Assembly (NCBI RefSeq): GCF_026914265.1
Contig: NC_069130.1
Span: 43,706,929-43,770,928, forward strand
Origin: Mya arenaria
Taxonomy: Eukaryota > Mollusca > Bivalvia > Myida > Myidae
Direction of reading: 5' to 3'
Length of the DNA stretch: 64,000 nucleotides
The position numbers were made by a program, and so were the translations under genes. Of this stretch, positions 1 to 12,680 are shown one piece after another. The notes below the pieces were generated by a model. That model searched no databases, was not told the origin of the DNA, and saw nothing but the letters and a program-made list of their open reading frames with translations. Numbering within the stretch: position 1 is the first letter of the stretch; every line of letters starts with the position of its first letter.

Positions 1-310
1 CCAACCAACAGACACCCATCCGACAAATCAACGTCCTTTTAAGACCATCCTAGCAAGCGACATACCATTCAACCAACAGACCACCCATCCGACAAATCAA
101 CGTCCTTTTAAGACCAACCCAGCGACACACCATCCAACCAACAGGCCACCCATCCGACAAATCAACGTCCTTTTAAGACCAACCTAGTATGCGACAGACC
201 ATCCAACTAACAGACTAGCCAAGCGACAAATCAACGTCATTTCAGACCAACCCAGTATCCGACAGACTATCCAACGAACAGTCCATCCAAACGACAGGCA
301 GCCCAAACTA
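1..310. repeat. 65-69 bp minisatellite, about 4.5 units
   Basis: The core CGACAAATCAACGTC recurs at about 21, 90, 155 and 224, giving a period of 65-69 bp. The last units are degraded. The array runs off the left edge and lies just upstream of the first visible LRR exon, so it is probably intronic. Confidence 0.85.
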
Positions 311-403
311 GTGTAACCATTCTAAAATGTGTTTTTTTTCAAAACTTATTGTTTTCTTTACAAATAACATCTTTTAGTCCAAATTATTGTCAATTTATTC
401 CAG

Positions 404-2797
404 CGGTGTTGGAGACATCGACCTTCTCGAGTTCGAAAACGGGACGGTCGGGAGTCCAAGTGATGACATGCTGGACGATATCAACATCCGGAGGAATACC
501 TCTGCCTCGCCCGCGTTCCCGCGTCACCGGGGCGCATTTGTCATGCGCAACACGCAAGTGACAGGAACGTTTCCAGCGGGACTGTTTGCGCAACAGACGA
601 ACGTGTACGAAGTAGTTTTGAGGGTAGGTGTGACCCGTTTCGACATTTTGATATTATGTTGTTGTGTATTAATGGTCTATCATACAAACAAAGAAACAAA
701 ATACAAAATTCGTTTCTTTAATTCTGTCAGTCAAAACTGTGCTCTAGTTATCTTTCAATATTTAAGACAATAGAGTGCCAGTCATGTTCATTACGTAGAA
801 GTAAAGTGAAAGTTAACACAAACGTTAAGCGACCTCGGATACAACTGGTATACGATTTGATTCCAGTTCCGTAGATTTCGTCGATATGAGTGAATGGTAA
901 CATTTTTTTGGTTGTTTTTCTTATAAACACTGTTCATTTAAACAGAACATCGGCATCACCAGTATTGACAGTGGCCTCTTCTCCGCCAATCCTCCAGTCC
1001 GCTTCCTAGATCTGAGCTACAACACGCTCACAGAACTTCCTAACGCCATCTTGTCTGACCCGGCCTCTCTCGGAGTCGTCCGTCTCTACGGCCTCGATAT
1101 CGAATGCACGTGCGACAACCTCTGGTTTCTAGGTCACGTGAAGGAGAACTACCTCACGCTGGATGGAGATGTCGTCTGCTTGAATTCGGACGCCTACTGG
1201 AATGGTGAATTTTCTATATTTAGGTACAGTCCAACCTCATTGGCTCGAACTCCCAAGGACCATTGAAGATAGCTCGAGCCTCGAAAATATCGAGCCAAGC
1301 GAGGATGCTGACATTTAATATAAAGAAATCCGTCCTATACATCCAGTTCCAGCCAACGAGGCATTCGAGCTAAACGAGTTCGAGCCAGCGGGGTTCGACT
1401 GTACAATAAGTACACATGCTGAAGCATAGAATGTAATGGAATACTGGGGATATGAATCGTGACTGATTTCTGTCATCTCGTTCTGTCAGTGTTTGGCGAG
1501 TTGGCAAAGAACGACAAATACATGCTTACAACAGTCTTGCGTGCACCCCATCAATTTGTTACAGACTTACAGGGTTTGTACCCTAAGTTCTTAAATATGG
1601 CCAATGTTGGTATTCAATATTCAACTTATGAAAACTTTATGGGCGTACATCATTAATTGAATTCACTTTATTGGTCAGTTATAAATATCAAGTAATCCGA
1701 GTAGTTACATCTTTCTTAGATCCAATTAAGACCAATATTGAATAGTTTTTATATGTATATACATGTAGTAGACTGCGTGGATCAAAGTGCTTTGTCGCTG
1801 TGTTTTTTGTCTGCTTGACGTTTTGTTTTGGGTCACTAATTGGGTTTTACGGCTTTATTATTGCGCTAGAGAAACTTATATAACCGTGGATCTTTTAAGA
1901 CCCTTTTGGAATTTTGTATTTCTTAAATGATCAGAAGATGATTGTCTTTGCTTTCCCTTTGTTATATGAATGCGAAATGATATAAAACATATTTGTTTTC
2001 AGGCAAGCTGGCATGGCGATTCTACTACGATACGTGTGCAGAGATAGTTACCGAATGTTCTTCAGGTAAACGTTACAAAATTCAGTCGTTTATGCTTACT
2101 GGTTAGGTGAGGGAAGAGGGGGTGGAATATCGGAGGCATGGAAACGTATGCGCTGTAACGCCTTATTTTTTCGCAAAGACAATACCAAAACTCGTAAAAC
2201 ACTATGAATTTTAGTCTTTCATTACAAACCCTCGGTAAATATGAAAAGACTGACCGAAAGACGGTAGTAAGAACAAGGATTGAATGTAATATAATATAAC
2301 AAAAAACACCATAACAACAACAACAACAATAATAACACCAACAACAGCAGCAGCAATAACAACAACAACAACAACAACAAGAACAAGAACAGCAACAACA
2401 GCAAAACAACCACAGCAACAATAATAGTCACAAACAATCAGCTTCTGTTATAAATATTTATCGAAAATACCCATCGACCTGACAGGACATGGCCTAGGTT
2501 TCGCCTAGTTTGAATGTTCTAATTAGATGGATGGACGTAGTGTCTTAATGAAAGCAAAACATTACAATGCCTTTTCTATTCTCAGGTGTAGCGCTTGCCG
2601 GCGCTTGCTTGACTCCAATAGACCTGGCGGGGTATAGCATCGGTTTCGTCGCGTTCGTCGTCGGCTGGGTTGTCCTGGGTATCACCATTCACACACGACG
2701 ACAGGCCGGTGGTGCTGCAGGTACGAAGAAGCCCGGGGCTTCCAGCGGGAAGAAACCGACCAAATCTACAAAGCCAAAACCAAAAGCGAAAAAATAA
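404..2797 (+). CDS. Leucine-rich-repeat single-pass membrane protein, 3' part, four exons
   Basis: Exons are 404-623, 946-1204, 2003-2065 and 2586-2797. Each intron starts GT and ends AG, and the phases agree (phase 0, then 1, then 1), giving about 250 residues to a TAA stop. Exons 1 and 2 hold LRR units (VRFLDLSYNTLTELP). A C-terminal LRR cap follows, with CTCDNLWFL at the end of exon 2 and further cysteines in exon 3 (YDTCAEIVTEC). Exon 4 begins with a short linker, has a hydrophobic segment (YSIGFVAFVVGWVVLGI) and ends in a very basic tail rich in Lys, Pro and Ser. The order LRR, LRR cap, membrane span, short tail is that of LRR adhesion or receptor-like proteins. No TIR, kinase or Ig domain is visible, so the ligand and role are unknown. 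The first exon opens mid-codon, so the signal peptide and early LRRs lie left of the window. Splicing is inferred from the sequence. Confidence 0.8.
1227..1401. mobile_element. 175 bp MITE with CAGT ends and TA duplication
   Basis: It starts CAGTCCAACCTCATTGGC, ends GGGGTTCGACTG, and is flanked by TA at 1225-1226 and 1402-1403. It lies in intron 2 of the LRR gene. Relatives with the same cgag-rich ends lie at 14667-15413 and 39126-39298. CAGT ends with a TA duplication are typical of pogo/Tigger-type Tc1-mariner relatives; that assignment is inferred. Confidence 0.65.
2305..2425. repeat. (CAA)n/(CAG)n trinucleotide microsatellite
   Basis: An imperfect run of CAA with CAG, AAT and CCA variants lies in intron 3 of the LRR gene. 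On the minus strand it reads as poly-Cys and poly-Leu open frames, which are not genes. Confidence 0.9.
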
Positions 2798-2959
2798 TGA
2801 AAATAGTTATTAAGATATAATGTTTTAAACTTTTGTTCTCGTAAAAGGTTTCTTTTCAAGAGTTAATTATCAAGTAGATCATATTGGTTTAAATATTTAA
2901 CCTTTTAAATAACAATATTATATACAATTTTATGGTATATCATGAGTTTAACCCTGCAT
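2798..2959. other. 3' untranslated region of the LRR gene
   Basis: AT-rich sequence after the TAA stop with no coding signal. The clearest AATAAA hexamers are further on, at 3496-3501 and 3532-3537, beyond a MITE, so the true 3' end is uncertain. Confidence 0.4.
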
Positions 2960-3308
2960 TTAAAGCTGCACTCTCGCAGATTGAACGTTTTGACAACTTG
3001 TAACGAGCCAATTTATGCGAAAATCCATAGAAACCAGTTATATAGGACTGCTGACAAAAAATAGATCGAAGATTTTTATATTCCTGTTCAAAAATTTATG
3101 TCTATGCACTTTTCTTAAACCGTTAGTAACGGTTTAAGCCATAAAACATTAATTTTCGAACGGAAATATGAAAATCTACGATCTGAATTTTCGTCAGCAA
3201 TCTTATATAATTATTGGTTTGCAGATATTTACGCAAAAAGTTGCTCTTTCCAAGACAAAAAAAAAATAAAGTTGTAAAAAAGGTATATCTGTGAGAATGC
3301 AGCTTTAA
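2960..3308. mobile_element. TTAA-bounded palindromic MITE, copy 1
   Basis: The ends are TTAAAGCTGCACTCTCGCAG and GAATGCAGCTTTAA. The two halves are long inverted repeats, with GTTAGTAACGG near the centre. The family recurs at 11943, 13343, 13567, 15567, 19374 and 22433. TTAA duplication suggests a piggyBac-type helper; that is inferred, but see the empty/filled site at 22367-22693. Confidence 0.85.
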
Positions 3309-3705
3309 GATACACAATGATGTAAAAGAAGTATGCCTTGTGACCCCATAATATTTTTTTTTCGTATCATGTGGTGTTTTTTGAAAGGAACAGAAAAATG
3401 CCATGTTGTTTTTTTTTCGATAATAATACATCAAACTAAATTTGTTGGCCTTCAAAGATTGCAAAATCTGTAAATTGAGATTCTTTTTTAGTAAAAATAA
3501 AGAGTAATTTAGTGACTTTGCTGACTGGCTGAATAAAATATTATATATATTGTTTTAATGGTTATTTATTCAAAATACATAATTAATAATTCGCATGTAT
3601 TGCCTTCCAACATAAACCAAAATTACATAGAGTCACAAGGCAACACAAATTAAACATTATGGTGAATGGAGACTTCTGGGAGGAAGCTAACTTGGGGAGA
3701 GTATT
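3309..3705. other. AT-rich spacer
   Basis: No gene seen. It contains two AATAAA hexamers (3496-3501 and 3532-3537) that could end the LRR transcript. Confidence 0.4.
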
Positions 3706-4140
3706 AAATCCGGCCCTATAAGGATTTTACAGATGTATAGGTAAGAAAAACACGGCCCTAGGGTCTAACTTTTTAATTCTTTACCAATTTAAACCAAAAA
3801 CATCTTCTGAAAGCTGGTTGTTCCTTCTTTACAATAATACCAAAACTTTAAAAAAGTATCAAGAATTCAAAAAGTTAGATCCCAGGGCTGAATTTTTCAT
3901 ACCTGTTTCTCAGTGTGAAAATGCGCGATTTTTAACGATGACTTTAAGATAATATTAGCATAATTTTTTAAACTAGAAATTAAAAACCAAACACATTTAC
4001 CAAACACTGGCAGTTTCTTCTTTACAAAAATACCAAAATTTATAAAAATGGTAAAGAATTAAAAAAGTTAGACCCTAGGGCCGTGTTTTTCTTACCTTTA
4101 CCTCTGTAGAGACCTTATAGGGCCGGATTTTATATATACC
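3706..4140. mobile_element. 435 bp MITE with about 80 bp terminal inverted repeats
   Basis: The left end AAATCCGGCCCTATA is matched inverted at the right end. Inside each end lies ACCCTAGGGCCGTG or its complement, next to a run ending in TTCTTTACCA. The internal part also contains a related second palindromic half (3860-3905). There is no coding capacity. Confidence 0.7.
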
Positions 4141-4420
4141 CCTAACTTGGGTCTCGGATTACTGAACCCAAGTCTGAGTTTTGCATTATGTTGTGTAGTT
4201 GTTCATGCGTGTGTATGTTTTGTGACGTGGTTTTATGTGCGAAATTAACCTTTCAGCATCTTATTTTAAACTTACATTGTTTATTAAACAGTTATTCAGA
4301 TGAAATTCATAAAACTTCTTTAACTATAAAAAATAAAACACAACATATGACGTCATAACACTATGTGTAAAAATGTCGATGTACACACATGCCAATGACG
4401 TCATTTGTTGTGTTTTTCAG

Positions 4421-4514
4421 AACTGCGGTTTATATAATCAACGATGTGAGAACAGTTCATCGGAATGTTACCATCAAAGAACCAAGATTTGTTTCCCAAA
4501 TAAATACCACCAAG
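4421..4514 (+). CDS. Possible orphan Cys-rich exon
   Basis: TGTTTTTCAG precedes position 4421 and AAG|GTAGAAA follows 4514, so this is a well-formed 94-nt internal exon. It would encode about 31 residues with four cysteines (NCGLYNQRCENSSSECYH, then KICFP). No neighbouring exon that could join it was found and no family is recognised. It ends 46 bp before the large inverted-repeat element, which may have interrupted a gene here. A chance frame is quite possible. Confidence 0.25.
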
Positions 4515-4762
4515 GTAGAAATTTTACAATCACAACTTGTATCACAAAATTTGTCAGATAAACAGTGAATTATTTGAATCTAGAAAAAAATATTAAATCT
4601 AGAATGCTTAGACCAAGTTGAGATTGATATCTTATATCAACACAGTGCATAGACTCTATACACTATATGGATATGCACGATACACCGTGACAGTACATAC
4701 ACTGGTGTTATATTCTATACCAGTATATACTGTGCACGGTATATATTCTATTCATTCTCAGA

Positions 4763-5410
4763 GGTGTTGAAGCAGTGCTTCAACACCCCTGTTCTCTATA
4801 CAATGTATACAGCCAGAGATTTTGAAGATTTACTTCAACTCCTCTGTTATAGTCTATATACATTGTGGAAGCGTGCACTATACTCTATTCATTGTCAAGA
4901 GGTGTTGAAGCAGTGCTTCAACACCCCTGTTCTCTATACATTGTATACAGCCAGAGATTTTGAAGATTTACTTCAACTCCTCTGTTATAGTCTATATACA
5001 TTGTGGAAGCGTGCACTATACTCTATTCATTGTCAAGAGGTGTTGAAGCAGTGCTTCAACACCCCTGTTCTCTATACAATGTATACAGCCAGAGATTTTG
5101 AAGATTTACTTCAACTCCTCTGTTATAGTCTATATACATTGTGGAAGCGTGCACTATACTCTATTCATTCTTAGAGGTGTTGAAGCAGTGCTTCAACACC
5201 CCTGTTCTCTATGCAATGTATCAACCAGAGATTATGAAACTTTACATCAATTCCTCTGTTATAGTCTATATACATTGTGGTGGCGTGCACTATTCTCTAT
5301 CTGTAAATTTGAACCTGTGTTATAGTCTATATACATTGTGGTAGCGTGCACTATACTATACTCATTCTCAGAGGTGTTGAAGCAGTGCTTCAACACCTCT
5401 GTTCTCTATT
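4763..5410 (+). repeat. 138 bp satellite with hairpin, left arm
   Basis: Hairpins GGTGTTGAAGCA/G/TGCTTCAACACC (12-bp arms, one central base) start at 4763, 4901, 5039, 5176 and 5373. The spacing is 138, 138 and 137 bp, then one longer variant unit. The period is a multiple of three, which makes the 136-codon open frame at 4764-5174; it is not a gene. Confidence 0.9.
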
Positions 5411-5540
5411 CAATGTATACAAACGGAGATTTTTGAACAAAAAATGAAGAAAACTGCACAAAAATAATTTTGATGAATTTATGTCATATCAGGCAACATA
5501 TTTAATATACTTAAATCATAGAACAATTATATGGCGCAAA

Positions 5541-6080
5541 AAATGATTTTTTGGGGTAAAATGTTGGAAAAATTAAATGAAAATGACAATTTATGAATTT
5601 TGCCAATAACTCTGCCTAATTTTGCAATAAAAACACCAGAACTACTGCAGCTAATATATATCATTTAACATTATTATATATTATATAGAAACACAGTTTT
5701 TTTTAAAATATGATTTTCGGGGTAAAATGTATGAAAAATTAAATGGAAATGAGAATTTTTGGAATTTGCCAATAACTTTTTCAAATATTGCAATAGAATG
5801 ACCAGAATTACTGTATTTCATAAATATTACAGTTTAATATATCAAAAGTAAAGAAACTATGTAATTTTGTGAAATGTGAATTTTGGGGAAAATGTTTGAA
5901 AAACAAATAAAAATGAGAATTTCTGAAATTGCAAATTATTAGCGCAAATTTTGCAATACAATGACCAGAAATTTTACTGTATTCAATAGATACTATAATA
6001 CAGTATAACAAACCTAAAGTGTAGAAACCATGTATTGTATGAAGTGTGATTTGGGGGGTAAAATGAAATTAAATAAAAAT
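5541..6080 (+). repeat. AT-rich tandem units of about 170 bp, left arm
   Basis: The block GGGGTAAAATG followed by AAATTAAATG, GAGAATTT and TTTTGCAATA recurs at about 5541, 5718, 5885 and 6055. The same block, inverted, recurs in the right arm. Confidence 0.75.
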
Positions 6081-8007
6081 CGACACACAGCAGTTATCAA
6101 ACAACACAAATAAACAAAAATCATTTATGTGCATTTTTCTGAAATTGTCTCCTTAATTTTTGAAGCTCTGCATCAATCTTTTGAAATCATTGAAAATTGA
6201 CCTTTTTCTCTGTCACCTGTATGTCGATGAATTTTATAATGCAGATATTTGCCAGACTCGCAAAATTCATAACAAACCAAAAGCCCAAGGCATTTTTTCA
6301 AGAATATAATGCGACAGTCACTTGGGTGTGGAGCCTTGCCCAGCAACGTCTACATTTTTAAATTGTCATAGCCTAAAATTGTCATTACCCGACATGCCAA
6401 CATATAGACATATCCAACATGATAACCCAAACTAAGGTCTCCCTAGGCTAAATACTTTTCCAGCTAGACACTAGAATTGGACCTACAATATCGAAGATGT
6501 CCATAAAACCCAATTCACATAACAGGACAGGAGACCAGGACAACCAAAAGACATGGTTGTCTATGTTATAAACAAACAAGACTATGCATTTACCATAACT
6601 GTATCTATTTTGAACATGAACAGAACATTAGTAAATTTAATCCTAAGAATCTGATGTCAATAATCCCGTACATGTATGTATATCTATGTCCATCAATATG
6701 ATAAGAAATGGAAGTTTCTTCTAAAACATACACAGAAACAGCTATTGTTCATATAAACCATAACATAAGGTGTCTTATAATTATGTCAACAAGAGCTGTC
6801 TTTGGACAGCACGCTCAATTAAATGAGGCTTTGTCTTAAAAATGAATACAATAATGATGTAATATGTGCTTGTCGAAAGCAATAAAAAGAGTCAAATTAA
6901 AAAGTTAACTAGAAATGCTGCAATGCAACAAGAACTTCAGCCTTTATTGTGAGATTCAGTTTTAAATGTATTAAAAGTGAAGTTATTCAGTACCAAGCAT
7001 TTTTCTATTTTTAGTTACAGTGACCATGACCCTAGGGACCCAAATCAAATATAAAAATGAATGGAAATTTTGCCTTTAGACAGTTATTAAATGGTAAATA
7101 ATATTTGACAGTTATCTATGTACATCTACATTTTAACTTTAAAAAGGTTTCCTTGACATTAAACAATCATTTGTTTTTATAAACAAAAAATTAACAAAAC
7201 AATGTGGCGAACAGATCAAGAATCTAGGTTTAAGAAGTGACATTTCTAGAGTCTTACCATGTGCTCCAATATGTATGGAACTTAATAACCATGGTTTTAT
7301 TGAATTTATACTGTCATAAAGGGTAATGTGCAATATAGTTAACAGAACCCTCATAAGTACAATGAAACATTTAGGTTAGAAGTTAAAATATAATTAGACA
7401 ATTAGCCATAATTGACCAAGTCAGTATGGAAATTAACAACAGAACAAGGTAACTAAAAAAAAATATAGATTATAGTCACAAGATTTTATTCACTAAAATA
7501 TGTGCCTAATTATTAACTTTTTACATGTTATGCCTTATTTGTTGAAAAGTCTTGCTGGCTAAGTTGTGATTTATGATGAGGAAACAATACCTCTATGAAT
7601 AGCAATTTTTAAGGTTTTTAATACTTGACTTAGTGACTCCTGTTTCATATTACCTACATTCATTCTTTAAGGAAAGCTTGGGAAGAGAATATGGCCTATA
7701 AAACTAGAACATAGTTTTTTTCTAAAACTTGACCAAATTTCATTCGTATAAAGTGGAACTTGAGGCCACTCTAATCAAACACATTTTGACCAATAAACAA
7801 GTTTCACCTAATATTATTTAAATGTTGACGAGAATAAATACTGACAAATGTCATGAAAATTATATATATAGTTTCTGAAGCATTTACAGTTTATATTATT
7901 AGAACAAACAACCTACATGCTTTTTGTCCAACCTGAACAGTTATCAATCTCTACTAAGATTTTTTTGGTAAACATATTCTGGCCAGTATGAATAAAGACC
8001 AAAGAGA
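6081..8007. other. Gene-free interior
   Basis: AT-rich, with no credible exon on either strand. A short hairpin GAGCTGTC-TTTG-GACAGC near 6793 resembles the left end of the 8008-9077 element and may mark a diverged relative. Confidence 0.4.
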
Positions 8008-9077
8008 CAAGAGCTGTCACAGAGACAGCGCTCTCGACTATTCCGCTGCTTTTCAGTGTAAGGATTGAAAAGTTTTGGCGAAACATGCATGGATCACTGT
8101 TAGATTAGATTTCAATGCAATACATGATGTGCGGAGATATTAACATAAATGTGGTTACATGCAAAATTTTAACCAGAATTTTTATCTAACTTGATTATTC
8201 AATTAGGTTGGGTGGTTGTATAAAGTCTCAATGCAATTCATCCAGTAGTTGCTGAGATATTAACCTATGTGTGCTTACATGCAAAACCTTAACCAGAATT
8301 TCTGAGTGAAATAATAAACGCAAGTATTTGCATTAAATGCAAACTATAGTTATATAACTTGGAAAATTAAGTAGGTTGGATGGTTGAGTACCATTGCATC
8401 AAGTCTCAATGCAATACCTCAAGCAGTTGCTGAGATATTAACCTATGTGTGCTTGCATGCAAAACCTTAACCAGAATTTCTAAGTCAAATAATAAAGGCC
8501 TATTATTTACATTAAATGCAAACTAGAGTTATCTTACTTGTTGAAATAAGTAGGTTGGATGGTTGAGTACCATTGTATCAAGTCTCAATGCAATACCTCA
8601 AGCAGTTGCTGAGATATTAACCTATGTGTGCTTGCATGCAAAACCTTAACCAGAATTTCTAAGTCAAATAATAAAGGCCTATTATTTACATTAAATGCAA
8701 ACTAGAGTTATCTTACTTATTTAAATAAGTAGGTTGGATGGTTGAGTACCATTGTATCAAGTCTCAATGCAATACCTCGAGTAGTTGCTGAGATATTAAC
8801 CTATGTGTGCTTGCATGCAAAACCTTAACCAGAATTTCTAAGTCAAATATTAAAGGCCTATTATTGGCATTAAATGCAAAGTAGAGTTATCAAACTTGGT
8901 TAATTAAGTAGGTTGGATGGTTGAGTACCATTGTATAAAGTCTCAATGCAATACCTCAAGTAGTTGCCGAGATATTAACCTATGTGTGCTTGCACGCAAA
9001 CCCTTAACCAAGGGGTGACGCCGACGCTTGGGTGAGTAGTATAGCTCTCCATATTCTTCGAAAAGTTGAGCTAAAAA
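8008..9077 (+). repeat. 179 bp tandem array inside a hairpin-ended dispersed repeat
   Basis: It opens with GAGCTGTCACAGAGACAGCGC (a hairpin) and closes with GGGTGACGCCGACGCTTGGG and AGTAGTATAGCTCTCC. Between them the landmark AAGTCTCAATGCAAT occurs at 8223, 8401, 8580, 8759 and 8938, a steady 178-179 bp period. No open frame is conserved. I believe such ends are common in bivalve genomes, but that is from memory. Confidence 0.75.
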
Positions 9078-10500
9078 TGAGTCCCCATACTAAAGTGTTA
9101 ACACTGTATGAAACTGTTAATAAAAATGAAGGACAGACTATGATCAATCACAATAGTTCAACATGAGCACTTTGTACTGTGTTGAGGTAAATGTTAATCA
9201 TCCAACTTATTTAAGGGTAATCTATTTTCAAATCTATAATGTATTTGTCTGTTAAAAGTTAAAATTGGTATATCATTCCAATTTTAGTGAATCTTTATGT
9301 GACGGATGTCTTGTCCATTAAGTTGCCTTCAATGAAGATTTTGAAGTCAGACTGTCTCTTGTTGGATGTGGGGAGTTTTCTGAAAGAAAAAGTAACATTA
9401 AGCAATACATAAACACAGTTCCATTGTTGGCTTCAAATATTGAACTATTAAGGAGCTTTTCATTCATTTGTGCCATTGGCTTCAATGTTAAAATTTGATA
9501 GTTACCCCATATAAGTATCATTTGAAAGGGCTTTGCATACTGATTACTTATATGTAAAATCAATGACAAGAACATATTTTCACCTTGAAAAGTTATTGCT
9601 GGCATCCCAAAATCACATTATTGTTCATCAGATACATTAAGTTATTATCTATCTTGCAAAAGCTCTATGGTTGATTTTGAAATATGATAGTTCTTATACA
9701 TATTATATCTTAATATTAAAAATTAGCGACACTTTTTGTGATATAGATTTTATATATATGCACATAAAAATATGTAACAAAAAATATACAAATAAATAAG
9801 AAACGATAAAAACACACAAATCTTAGTTTATTTTACATTGATAGATAGTTCATATAAACTTTGCTAAACACAGAAAGAAAATAATTGTTTCTATTACAGG
9901 ATTTGAACCTGGACAATTAATTTCAATGCGAATGAGCATATTTGAGCATGATCACAACTGTGCATTACAACAAAGGATAACATTGAAAACTGACAAAGGG
10001 CAACTACTACTACAAAAAAAATCTTGAGTTATGGTTTCTGTGCACTGCACTTCTGCTAAATGAGATCTATCTGTACATATTTGAAGTCTGACATCAACAC
10101 CTCAAAGACTTTTCAAGTTCTGCTGCAGACAAAAACTCAGTATGAAATATAACAAAGGGTTATTACAAAAAGAACTGTAAACAGAGTTATGGTCCCTCAA
10201 CACTGCACTTCTTCTCAATAGGGATCTATCTGTATATGAAGTTTGAAGTTAATACCTGGGGGATTTATGCTCAAGATTACATTCCGTGCACACGCACACA
10301 CACGTGCACAATTACACAATTACTGTATCCACTTTGCCTTTTGGCAAGGGATAATCAATAGATTAGTCCTCATCATCACGGTCTTAAACAAACATGATGA
10401 ACATAATCATAGCATGCATAAAACAGTTTACAGTTGTATCAAATCTGGAATAAAAACTGTACCTAGATGAATTTGTAACAGGTGGCGATCAGTCATCACT
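9078..10500. other. Gene-free interior
   Basis: AT-rich. Open frames at 9318-9605 (minus) and 10243-10470 (plus) lack splice context and domain-like composition. Nothing else seen. Confidence 0.4.
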
Positions 10501-11942
10501 TTCCTGTTTCCTGTTTCTCATTGTGTCATTCCTGTATCTCATTGTGTCTTAGTTGGTTTAGTACAACTCTGGCCTGGTCCACAATTGCAACAACTGAAAA
10601 ACAACTGAACAATTAGCTAAAGAGAACTTATACCTTAAATGTACATAATATATTGCTACTAAAAAATGACTCATACTGTCAAACACTTGTTTCCATGAAA
10701 AACTACAGCTATCACCTATTGTAATAAGAGGTTTCACTGAGAGTGATGTTTGCTTTTAAGCATACAGTAACCAATTAGGCAATAATTTTAAAACTGCCAA
10801 ACACAAAATAAACATAAGAAAATAATCCTTAATATACCAAAAACAGAATAGTGTTTTGTTAAATTAAAGTAAAAAATGAAAAAAAATTATGAAGAGAAGA
10901 AAAAAAATAAAAAAATATAAAGATAATAATCAAAGGTTTACAATTCTTTGACTACCATACACAATTTAATGATTCATATGCACAGCTATATTTCTTGTCA
11001 CGTCCAATATGTGCATGAAGTTTGAAGTTAATACCTCAAAAACATAGAAAAGTGAAAGAAAAATAATCAAAGACCAATAACTCTAAAATACCATAAACAA
11101 AAATGTTTTTGCACAGCACTTCTCCTCAACATATTTAATATGTGTTAGAAATCTCAGAAGCATTTGGAATTATGGATAAAAGAAGACTTGTCCAAATGAA
11201 CCCTAACCATCAAGTGGTAGGAGTATAATAGCAGAGACAAATCATACATATGTCTTTATATTTAATATGTCAATGTATGTTTGAACAGAATAATTATGTT
11301 AATTCTCATTTCTTGGCTTACCTCATATTTATATTGTTATACATAGAATTAATCCAAAGAGAACTTACCATTCACTGACAAGATTTCCTCATTATACACA
11401 GGAGTATCTTCATACTTTTAGAATCTCTCCATTTTTCTTCTCCATGGGAACTGCAATGCATAACACATAAGAAAGGAAATCAAACAATTGCATTTTTTAA
11501 AACAATTTGTAGAGAAAAATAAAACATGACTTCAGACACATGCAGAATTATTTGCATTTATTTTAAGCAAGTTACAAGAGTAACTGTACCCTCTGCCATC
11601 TGAGTAAAATCTGCATGCAACAAACATGTGCATGCAAAATTGCATGGACTTTCATTTATTTGCTTAACAGTTTCAATTAAACCTAACAACCTGACCAAAT
11701 ACTTGAAATATCTTATACTTGAATACATTATGTTATACTAGTAAATGACATTGAGTACATGTAAATATGTGTTAAAAATCTACCTTTCAAATCCAATGCT
11801 TTCTTTGCATCAAAACGTTTGTCTGTTTGCCCTTAAATTGGTCCCTCAAGAGTATCTGGTCTGAAATAAATATAAAATTCACCTACTTTTAAGCTAAAAT
11901 TAGCTATAATACTAACTTGGCTGGTCTTAGGAAAAATGTGTC

Positions 11943-12257
11943 TTAAAGCTGCACTCTCACAGATTGACTGTTTTAACATTATTATTATCTCAGAGAATCA
12001 ATGCCTTTAATTGCTAACAATAAAACAGATGTCATGTATTGGGAAATCTGCTTATTATTTCATTTTTCTGAAAGTGTTCAAATTTAAGTCACAGAACAAC
12101 AATTATGAACATACATATAAAAACAGCTATCTGATATTTTTTCAGCAGTTTTAAATCATGGTTCGCGGACATAATTTATGCACTAACATTGCATGATTCA
12201 TTCCATGATGAAAAAAAAAGTTGTCTGAATGGTAAATCTGTGAAAATGCAGCTTTAA
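11943..12257. mobile_element. TTAA-bounded palindromic MITE, copy 2
   Basis: TTAAAGCTGCACTCTCACAG at the left and AATGCAGCTTTAA at the right. The interior is more diverged than in other copies. Confidence 0.75.
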
Positions 12258-12291
12258 TAACAATCCCCAACAGTTCCTCCCAAAGACTTGT

Positions 12292-12680
12292 TTAAAAGGG
12301 GCTGTAATCTGTTTAATGAAATAGCGGAAAAAAAGAAAATTGACAAAAACTGACATAAACTTGGTATCTATGTTTACAATGCATTAAAACTTACTAACTG
12401 AAGTACCACATAATTTACAATAAAAAAAATCGCCAATATATTACAAGTTAGGTATAAAGATTAAATATTCCAACTGTTTAGGATAAGCCTTCATAGCACA
12501 GTGGATACAACACTGGACTGCAATTTTGGCGACACCGGTTCCAACCCATTCTCTGACTTGATATTTTGTTTTACATTTTGCATTTTGGTATTTTTTTTAC
12601 CATTATGATATCAAAGATCAAAAGATTTTTTGGAATAATTGTCCTGAGATTCTTTACAGAATTTTTTTTTTTTTTTTTTG
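12292..12680 (+). mobile_element. tRNA-like TTAA element, copy 1 (right end replaced)
   Basis: It begins TTAAAAGGGGCTGTAATCTG. A tRNA-like core at about 12487-12555 has an A box (TAGCACAGTGG) and a B box (GGTTCCAACCC). It matches the complement of 60369-60870 from TTGACA through the core to CCTGAGATTC. The right end dissolves into a T/G homopolymer run (about 12660-12690) instead of the expected end. Confidence 0.6.

Larger units (their letters stand above)
4561..6080 (+). repeat. Left inverted arm of the 17.6 kb element
   Basis: It matches the complement of about 20640-22152 in the same order of parts, with divergence by substitution and unit number. The outer 200 bp are closely matched, for example CTATACACTATATGGATATG in both arms. 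Confidence 0.75.

Noticed and set aside
2062..2437. Poly-Cys and poly-Leu open frames on the minus strand
   Set aside because: They translate the (CAA)n/(CAG)n microsatellite inside an intron of the LRR gene.
4764..5344. 136-codon repetitive open frame and overlapping shorter ones
   Set aside because: They are by-products of the 138 bp satellite, whose period is a multiple of three; the same text appears inverted at 21441-22025.
8008..9077. Helitron with 3' hairpin
   Set aside because: A terminal hairpin exists, but the expected TC start and CTRR end could not be placed with confidence.
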